The notes under the pieces were generated by a model. That model was given only the letters and a program-made list of their open reading frames with translations, did no database searches and was not told the DNA's origin. The translations under genes were made by a program, and so were the position numbers. Of a stretch of 64,000 nt of DNA, positions 56,143-64,000 are shown piece after piece; within the stretch, counting starts at the first letter, position 1; each line of letters begins with the position of its first letter. The stretch comes from Leisingera thetidis (GTDB lineage Bacteria; Pseudomonadota; Alphaproteobacteria; Rhodobacterales; Rhodobacteraceae), in NCBI RefSeq assembly GCF_025857195.1, contig NZ_CP109787.1, positions 3,406,001 through 3,470,000 on the forward strand, in the 5' to 3' direction.

Positions 56143-56438
56143 TGGCAGCGACGACCTACGTCTGCTCCATCGCCCATGTCGCCAGCCTGCTGGGCGAGGA
56201 TCCTGGACTTCTCGAGGCCATCGTCAGCAACGACGACAACCTCTCCTACGGCAACATCGTCAGCGTCCACATCGGACGGGACGACTACATTACGGCGCTG
56301 ACCGACGAGGGCATCGACGAATTGCGCGACATGCTGGCATCAGCACGAGTGTCCGTTGAGGCATGGCACAGCTTCCTCGAAGACTTCGTCGCTGAGCCCG
56401 ACATCATCGCCCGCGTCAACAATCAACCGCTGCGGTAA
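56142..56438 (+). CDS. IS66 passenger protein, 98 residues
   Basis: The gene starts within the tnpC stop (TGATG) and lies inside the IS66 inverted repeats, so it travels with the element. The product (VCSIAHVASLLGEDPGLLEA, then ISVEAWHSF-like VSVEAWHSFLEDFVAEPDII) resembles the small extra ORF of some alphaproteobacterial IS66 elements. Its function is unknown. Confidence 0.8.
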   Translation: MAATTYVCSIAHVASLLGEDPGLLEAIVSNDDNLSYGNIVSVHIGRDDYITALTDEGIDELRDMLASARVSVEAWHSFLEDFVAEPDIIARVNNQPLR

Positions 56439-56453
56439 AAATCGGGCGCTTAC

Positions 56454-56461
56454 GCATGAGC
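56454..56461. repeat. IS66 target-site duplication, right
   Basis: GCATGAGC, identical to 53625-53632. Confidence 0.9.
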
Positions 56462-56748
56462 TGTGGCATCAGGTCAGCAGCGTGATTGCCCTGGACCTGC
56501 ACGAGAACTGCTGCGGCGTCCTGCCCAACGAAGTGATCGAGACCAATCGGGAGGAACATATGCGCATGCTAGACCGGCAAATTTTGGGCCTGCTGGTGTC
56601 GCGAGCAGTAGCGTCAGAGGTGAAGCCCCATGAGTTCCGGGACTTCCTAGACAGCCATGTAGAAACCTTACAGCGACAATCCGACGAACACCCGGTGCCA
56701 ATTGAGGAAAGGCTTGGAAAGGCGGTAGGCAGGTATCGGTTCAAGTGA
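56462..56748 (+). pseudogene. Rep_trans-like replication initiator, 3' part (split by IS66)
   Basis: After removal of the IS66 and one target repeat the rep frame continues LWHQVSSVIALDLHENCCGV, then MLDRQILGLLVSRAVASEVK, and ends VGRYRFK. On its own this part has no promoter or N-terminus. It is the same C-terminal region found as a relic at 34675-35007. Confidence 0.75.
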
Positions 56749-57003
56749 CCGATAGAGTCAACACGCCCCTAGTCACTGTCAGGAAGCCCTCCAAAACGGC
56801 CGTTCGCTGCGGGCATAGCCCTGGTCGCCTAGTACGACGACAAGCGCAGATTCCGGACTTTGCAAAGTTGGTGCGACGAGACATGCCAGTAACGCCCACG
56901 GCCCATTTCTGACAATCACTGTGCGGAGACAAGCAAAAGAACGCAGCCGTTCGCGCCGCATGCATAATACAGGTGATACAGATGCAACTTTCATGGCCGA
57001 CCT
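56749..57003. other. Intergenic region with no gene seen
   Basis: These 255 bp lie between convergent rep and restriction-modification genes. No terminator with a T tract is evident. Confidence 0.35.
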
Positions 57004-60000
57004 TCAGATGTCTTCTGTGCGAATTTCGAGAAAATACTCAGCTACAATAGCAGCTTCATCGTCAGAAAGACCGTACAGACTGACGACATCCGCTTCGTTT
57101 TCTTCGTCAAGGACTCTGAACTCCATTCCCATTTTTGAAGACTTAGCAAGTTCGCAGAGCCTCTTGGTACGCTCTACCAGACGTTCAATCAGTTCACTCT
57201 TTCCATGGATATCAGGCAATGGGAATGATTTGATATCGCTGACAAGTATTTTTGGAAACGCACCCTTCGTTGCCTTGGGGGACGAATTAAAATGATAGAA
57301 GCTTGCGACTTTCGAGTTCAATACCGCCAGCAAGGCAAATGCTGGGAAATCGCCGTTTGGTCTGTCTAGAATGTTGATGAGGGCTGGGTCATTATACAGC
57401 GTTTCTTCACTGTAGCCAGCGAAGATCCTCGGATTGGTTATTTCACGGACCAAGATTCTAGGATCATTGAAGAACTTAGGCTGCCTTGGATTGGCTAGAT
57501 CGGCTGAGTATTCGATGTACTCTGTACCGTTCCATTGAACAGAAAAGCGGGTGACGTCTTCCCCCTTCAACCACGGTGAATTGGTGCCCGTCGGCTGGTT
57601 TGAATGGAAAGCTCGAGACAAGATGATTTCCTCTGACTGCCCTTGGTGCTTGTCGTAGGCTATAAGCCCTTGGGAAATATCTGGAAAATGCGCCTTTAAG
57701 TCTGTGCCGCTTGACTTAATTTTAGTCACGGTCTCCATGACTTGAGGATCCAGGCGGAAGACCAATCCCCAGTTTTTATTGTTTTCGAAGAGAGTTGCGA
57801 ACGATGCCAATTCTGTGTCCCGACGCAAGTACTCCAAGACATTTGTGTCAAGCCCCGTACGGCGAAATTCTACGCCTTCCCGTCCCTTTCTGCGTCGTGC
57901 ATGAAAGATGATGTTGTGAACAACCACGCCTTCGAAGACCCGGAAACTCGTTAGATCATCAATGTGGATGTCCCGCCAGTCGTGTAGGAGTTGCTCCCGA
58001 TAGCGTTTTGCAAAGTGATTGAAGAGCACGCTGTTCGGTACGATTTGGCAGGTCGTGCCTTCTTTTTTGCAGATTGCACCCGCCAAATTTAGGAAAAGAT
58101 AGTAAATTTCAAAGTCAGGGACCTTTCCCAGAGATCGCGTAATGTGGGAACGGGCCGGTTCCGATATTGAGACTCCGTAAGGTGGGTTCGCGATTATGAG
58201 ATCGAAACCAAGAAATTTTCCTTTGTCATCTAAAACTTCCGGGAACTCGAAACGCCACTCTAGGGCGCTAAGGAAAGTTTTCCGTTGCACCAACTTATCT
58301 CGCTCGCTCTCAAGCTTTTCGATGCTTTCCCGGATACTACTGATCGTCGTCGCACGTTTGGATTTTTGTGCCTCATCGTCTGAAAATAAATCTTCTTGTG
58401 CTTCTTTGGCTCTGAGCTCGGCTATTTCCGCATCTATTTTTCTAGTCAATCGCCCCAGTTGCTCTTCCTGAAAACGTGATTTCGCGCCGTTAATCCTCTC
58501 TTGGAGATGCCTCTTTGTCGTTTTGTCTTTCGTGTTCTTATATTCTTGTACAAGTGCTCTATACGTCGACACCGTTAGCCCGGCATTCTTGAAAGCCTCG
58601 GACAAGTTCTCGTCCAGCGCAAAGCGCGAGAGTATCGCGTTCCCGCATTTGATATTGATATCGATGTTCGGCAGCGTCTCGAGTTGCCCATCCTGACCGT
58701 CTCGGTAATAGGCATTCTTTAAGAGTTCGATCCAAAGACGAAGCTGGCAAATTCTCACCGAGTTGATGTTGATGTCTACACCAAACAGGCAGTTTTCGAT
58801 GAGTTTTTGCTTCTCATGGAAAAGCGTTTTCTGAACGTGCTGAAGCGCCTTAGGAACGGCATTCTCGATGACTTGGTAGGAAAAAACCTCATCAGTGTTT
58901 TCGTGGACGATAATAAGCTCATCATTGTCCACTTCAATTTGGTAGTCAGACAGTCGGTTGCCTTCGGAGTCGGCCAGAACACCGAGACGGGATTTAAGGG
59001 CGATGAGTTCGTTAAGACAGGAAACAAGAAAGTGGCCAGAACCCACAGCCGGATCGCAAATTGTCAAGCCATCGATCACTTCGTTCAGCTTAAGAATTGA
59101 AGACTTTGATCGATCCGTGATGTTGTTCCTAAGGTCGTCAATGTCATCAAGTGTCCAGCTTGAGTACTCCCGACGGAAAGCTTCTAGAACCAATTTTTCA
59201 ACCGATTCCCTGGCCATGTACATTGTAATGAAACCGGGAGTGAATATTGCACCATCACGATATCCGTTGATCTTTTCAAAAATTAGACCGAGCACTGCAG
59301 CGTTGATTATGGTCTTGCTTTCTTCTTGGACATCTCCCCCGCCCACGGTTCCGAAGTCGTAGGAGTCGAGGAACTCAAAAATGTATCCTAGCGTGTTCTT
59401 GTCAGCGCTCAGACGTCGACCGAGGGCGTCCTTCAAGACCGTTGCTTTGAAAATCGGTATTTCCAGAGCATTATTCAATGCATTGATTCTAAACCTTTTT
59501 TCCAGATTCGTGAGCTCAAAAAGCGAGCTGTTCAAATAGGGGATTTTGGCATACTTTTCACGTACACCGTCCGGACGGTCGTCTGGCTTGAAGGCCAAAA
59601 CCATGAAGAACAGGTCTGATAGGTCATCGAAGTCGGCGATCATGGACCTAGTGAGAAACTTGTAGCTGCTGTCGTGACCGTGAAATTTGACCAATTGAGC
59701 TTCTAGAAGCTTGAGGAAAAGCAATCGGTTGATCCAAGTTAGACATAGCTCGAGTGCAATGTTGAACTCACGCTTCTCGTTTGAAGCGCCATACTCCAAG
59801 ATTATTTCCGGGGAGTTGAAGTCATCCTCGTATCGGATTCTGGTGATGGCGTTTTCCAGCAGTGACCCAGGATTTCTTTTTGCCTTTGATAGGCGCCCAA
59901 TCAAACGCTTGGACCCCTCCTTGCGTTCCTCAAGCCCAATGATGTGCAGAAGCTCATCGTAGAATGCTTTGTTCAGGCTATTGCTGTCGTTGTTCAACTC

Positions 60001-60699
60001 TTCCCGTAGAAGGAAGTGAGGGCCCAGGAACTTGAATAGCTTTACAATTTCCTTGCTCTCGGCACCCTTATGAATTTTCGATCGATATGTCCGCAAATCA
60101 AGATGAATGGCTTCCAGTTCGACGTCGCTAGCTTCGATGAAGGGAGCGGCGATTTCCCGGTAAAAGAAATCAGTAGTCGATTCTGTTTTCTTGTTATCAC
60201 GCCACGCTTTGAAATCTTTTCGAAAGACCGAGCTCTTGAAGAAAGCTCTTTCGAAGCTTGACGAAGAAAAGACAAAAAATTGGTACTCCGTGCAGATCAC
60301 AAGGTGCTGTATGTCCGTGTTTCCCGCGTCGCGCTCTTGCATGAAGTAAAGTACCAGTTCATGCATTGCTTTGCGGTTGACATTGTCCAAACGGATCATG
60401 TCAGCTTTGTTTGCCTCTCTCTTGCTCTCAAAAAGAACCGCAGCGGGCGAACCCTTGCCACGTGAGCGAATAACAAAGTCGATAGCACCTTGTTGCTCAA
60501 TTGTATGATCAGGTGAATATGTCGGCTTCAAGAACGCCATCAGGTGAGTCTTGAGGTTTTCTTCGCTCTCTTGGCTATCAATATGATCAAGGTAACCACC
60601 CAAGTTCGAGGCAAACTGATCTACATCTGCTCTCGCTGGCCGGAAGGCTTTCAATGCCGGTGGCAGACCCTTGGAAACGGACTTAGTTACCATATTCAT
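57004..60699 (-). CDS. Type IIG restriction-modification enzyme, Eco57I-like
   Basis: This 1231-residue protein joins nuclease, methyltransferase and specificity parts. The N-terminal PD-(D/E)xK site is Asp74...Glu91-Ser-Lys93 (AIDFVIRSRG, then VLFESKRE). Motif X lies near 483-495 (GAIFTPGFITMYM), the SAM motif I is DPAVGSGHF at 549-557, and catalytic motif IV is NPPY at 838-841, an N6-adenine type. A charged coiled coil (about 700-805) is inserted between them. The C-terminal 350 residues hold a TRD-like region. GC is far lower than the rest of the window, so it was acquired from another source. It needs no separate partner. A phage-defence role is the simplest reading. Confidence 0.88.
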   Translation of the reverse strand: MNMVTKSVSKGLPPALKAFRPARADVDQFASNLGGYLDHIDSQESEENLKTHLMAFLKPTYSPDHTIEQQGAIDFVIRSRGKGSPAAVLFESKREANKADMIRLDNVNRKAMHELVLYFMQERDAGNTDIQHLVICTEYQFFVFSSSSFERAFFKSSVFRKDFKAWRDNKKTESTTDFFYREIAAPFIEASDVELEAIHLDLRTYRSKIHKGAESKEIVKLFKFLGPHFLLREELNNDSNSLNKAFYDELLHIIGLEERKEGSKRLIGRLSKAKRNPGSLLENAITRIRYEDDFNSPEIILEYGASNEKREFNIALELCLTWINRLLFLKLLEAQLVKFHGHDSSYKFLTRSMIADFDDLSDLFFMVLAFKPDDRPDGVREKYAKIPYLNSSLFELTNLEKRFRINALNNALEIPIFKATVLKDALGRRLSADKNTLGYIFEFLDSYDFGTVGGGDVQEESKTIINAAVLGLIFEKINGYRDGAIFTPGFITMYMARESVEKLVLEAFRREYSSWTLDDIDDLRNNITDRSKSSILKLNEVIDGLTICDPAVGSGHFLVSCLNELIALKSRLGVLADSEGNRLSDYQIEVDNDELIIVHENTDEVFSYQVIENAVPKALQHVQKTLFHEKQKLIENCLFGVDININSVRICQLRLWIELLKNAYYRDGQDGQLETLPNIDINIKCGNAILSRFALDENLSEAFKNAGLTVSTYRALVQEYKNTKDKTTKRHLQERINGAKSRFQEEQLGRLTRKIDAEIAELRAKEAQEDLFSDDEAQKSKRATTISSIRESIEKLESERDKLVQRKTFLSALEWRFEFPEVLDDKGKFLGFDLIIANPPYGVSISEPARSHITRSLGKVPDFEIYYLFLNLAGAICKKEGTTCQIVPNSVLFNHFAKRYREQLLHDWRDIHIDDLTSFRVFEGVVVHNIIFHARRRKGREGVEFRRTGLDTNVLEYLRRDTELASFATLFENNKNWGLVFRLDPQVMETVTKIKSSGTDLKAHFPDISQGLIAYDKHQGQSEEIILSRAFHSNQPTGTNSPWLKGEDVTRFSVQWNGTEYIEYSADLANPRQPKFFNDPRILVREITNPRIFAGYSEETLYNDPALINILDRPNGDFPAFALLAVLNSKVASFYHFNSSPKATKGAFPKILVSDIKSFPLPDIHGKSELIERLVERTKRLCELAKSSKMGMEFRVLDEENEADVVSLYGLSDDEAAIVAEYFLEIRTEDI

Positions 60700-61048
60700 C
60701 TGACGATAAACCTTTGCCTTTGAAATGTTCGGATGTTCACTTCTCGCCCAAATTCATTGGGTAGGCCACCCGCAACCGACGCGAAAGTCGGCTTTCTTGA
60801 TTTCGGCCCAGGAACCTGCATCCGCGGCGAACGTCCGCTTCTCGCCCCGCCTGCCGGGATGCTCTGATGCTGCGGTAGCACAGGCCATGTCCGCTTCGGG
60901 CTGAGACCGGTCTGGCGCACTAAGGAAACAGGTGGTCACGGGCAGCGCTCTTTCCTGTAAGGAAGCGGCCGCTGCCAGGCTCATGCCCTGATCGGACCAA
61001 CGGCCTGGCGCACTGTTGCCCGGATGCTACAGCAACAATCCGCCCCAT

Positions 61049-61068
61049 TTGCTTCCACAGTGCTTCCA
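61049..61068. repeat. 20-bp repeat near the right end of the island
   Basis: Exact direct copy of 49865-49884 (TTGCTTCCACAGTGCTTCCA), about 70 bp inside the right attachment repeat. A possible arm-type integrase site. Confidence 0.5.
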
Positions 61069-61090
61069 GCGGTGAAGGCGTCAAAACGTC

Positions 61091-61111
61091 AAAAGCGCCC
61101 CTTAGGGCGCT
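61091..61111 (-). terminator. Island-borne terminator after tRNA-fMet
   Basis: On the minus strand AGCGCCC / GGGCGCT forms a 7-bp stem followed by TTTT (plus A at 61091-61094). It lies 26 bp past the tRNA 3' end and takes the place of the displaced chromosomal terminator at 49639. Confidence 0.75.
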
Positions 61112-61136
61112 ATCATACTGGTATTATTAGTTTATC

Positions 61137-61214
<78 letters not shown>

Positions 61215-61261
61215 TCAGGTGTATTTCGCATCGTTTTTGAGAGATATTTGGATTTTACTAG

Positions 61262-61376
61262 GTTTGGCGGTGACCTACTCTCCCAGGGCTTGAGCCCAAG
61301 TACCATCGGCGCTGCAGTGCTTAACTTCCGGGTTCGGGAAGGGACCGGGTGTTTCACTTGCGCTTTTGCCACCAAA
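61262..61376 (-). rRNA. rrf: 5S ribosomal RNA
   Basis: On the minus strand the sequence starts GTTTGGTGGCAAAAGCGC and ends CACCGCCAAAC, with the typical 5S centre CCGAACCCGGAAGTTAAGCA. The ends pair with each other. Ends are accurate to a few bases. Confidence 0.93.
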
Positions 61377-61575
61377 CCGAGAAAAATCCACTTGCCTCCG
61401 GCAAGTGGATTTGGCGGCAGGCAGCGTATTTGCAAAGCAAATGCGCGTTGCCGCACCTGGGTTGCGTCACGAGACGTTTCCACGAGCGGAAGGCAGTACA
61501 ATCAACGTTTGTCCAAGTTTTGTTTTGGGATGTGTTTGCTTGTTTGGTTCTGAGTAACACTGTCTGTTACTGGAT
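61377..61575. other. 23S-5S spacer
   Basis: About 200 bp of transcribed spacer. It holds a short stem CAAGTGGATTT-type region near 61385-61410 that may be used in RNA processing, and no gene. Confidence 0.5.

Positions 61576-64000
<2,425 letters not shown>

Larger units (their letters stand above)
53633..56453 (+). mobile_element. Complete IS66-family element
   Basis: The ends are GTAACCGCCCGATTTGAACC at 53633 and, inverted, GTAAGCGCCCGATTTTTACC at 56453, differing at only a few positions. The 8-bp target duplication GCATGAGC flanks it. It contains tnpA, tnpB, tnpC and a passenger gene in 2821 bp. All frames are intact, so it is recent and may be active. Confidence 0.92.
60700..61136. other. 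Right end of the island, no gene seen
   Basis: These 437 bp hold the promoter side of the type IIG gene, the 20-bp repeat at 61049 and a terminator at 61091-61111. GC returns to a high value here. Open frames are not convincing. Confidence 0.45.

Overview
The window looks like a chromosomal segment of a marine alphaproteobacterium of the Roseobacter group (Rhodobacteraceae, of the Leisingera/Phaeobacter/Ruegeria type). The reasons are the high GC, a methylated-amine and methyl-sulfonium gene set, and a 23S-5S-tRNA-fMet order at the right edge. No species can be fixed from the sequence alone.

1-16.2 kb holds genes for methylated one-carbon osmolytes. There are two permeases of a Pot-type ABC importer, a dimethylglycine/sarcosine dehydrogenase-like flavoprotein, a non-pyrrolysine MttB-family methyltransferase, a GcvA-like LysR regulator and a complete heterotetrameric sarcosine oxidase operon (soxBDAG). 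These are followed by an M24 enzyme with the full DddP-type active site, a gamma-butyrobetaine/trimethyllysine dioxygenase-like protein and a BetI-like TetR regulator. A shared 20-bp palindrome occurs before the MttB-like gene and between the dioxygenase and the BetI-like gene, so the two ends of the cluster are probably one regulon.

16.4-26.3 kb is an amino-acid-type uptake and catabolism locus: an ornithine cyclodeaminase-like and a glutamine-synthetase-like gene with an RpiR regulator, divergent from a branched-chain-type ABC importer (with a permease-ATPase fusion), an N-formylglutamate amidohydrolase, an aminotransferase pseudogene and a cysteine hydrolase. 26.3-33.9 kb is mixed chromosome (pheS, GlxA-type and AraC regulators, a second cysteine hydrolase, DUF1326, fatty acid hydroxylase, FMN flavoprotein). 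34.1-35.0 kb is a relic of a mobile element (decayed IS66 plus the C-terminal end of a Rep protein). 35.1-42.9 kb is a second catabolic cluster: LysR, ureohydrolase, two SDRs, a polysaccharide-deacetylase/PuuE-like hydrolase, a 54-residue membrane protein, an NCS1 permease and a GMC oxidoreductase.

43.4-49.4 kb is insertion-sequence territory: an amidohydrolase pseudogene, a decayed IS3, yaeQ, rsgA, and an IS3-family element (47815-49429) whose ends and orfA are intact but whose orfB is broken by seven hairpin-forming insertions that fall into sequence families. This is the most unusual structure in the window.

49691-61182 is a genomic island in the 3' end of the initiator tRNA gene, bounded by a 46-bp direct repeat. 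It carries a tyrosine integrase, an excisionase-like HTH protein, a Rep_trans-like replication initiator split by an intact IS66 element (8-bp target duplication), and a low-GC Eco57I-like type IIG restriction-modification enzyme. The window ends with tRNA-fMet, 5S and most of 23S rRNA, all on the minus strand.
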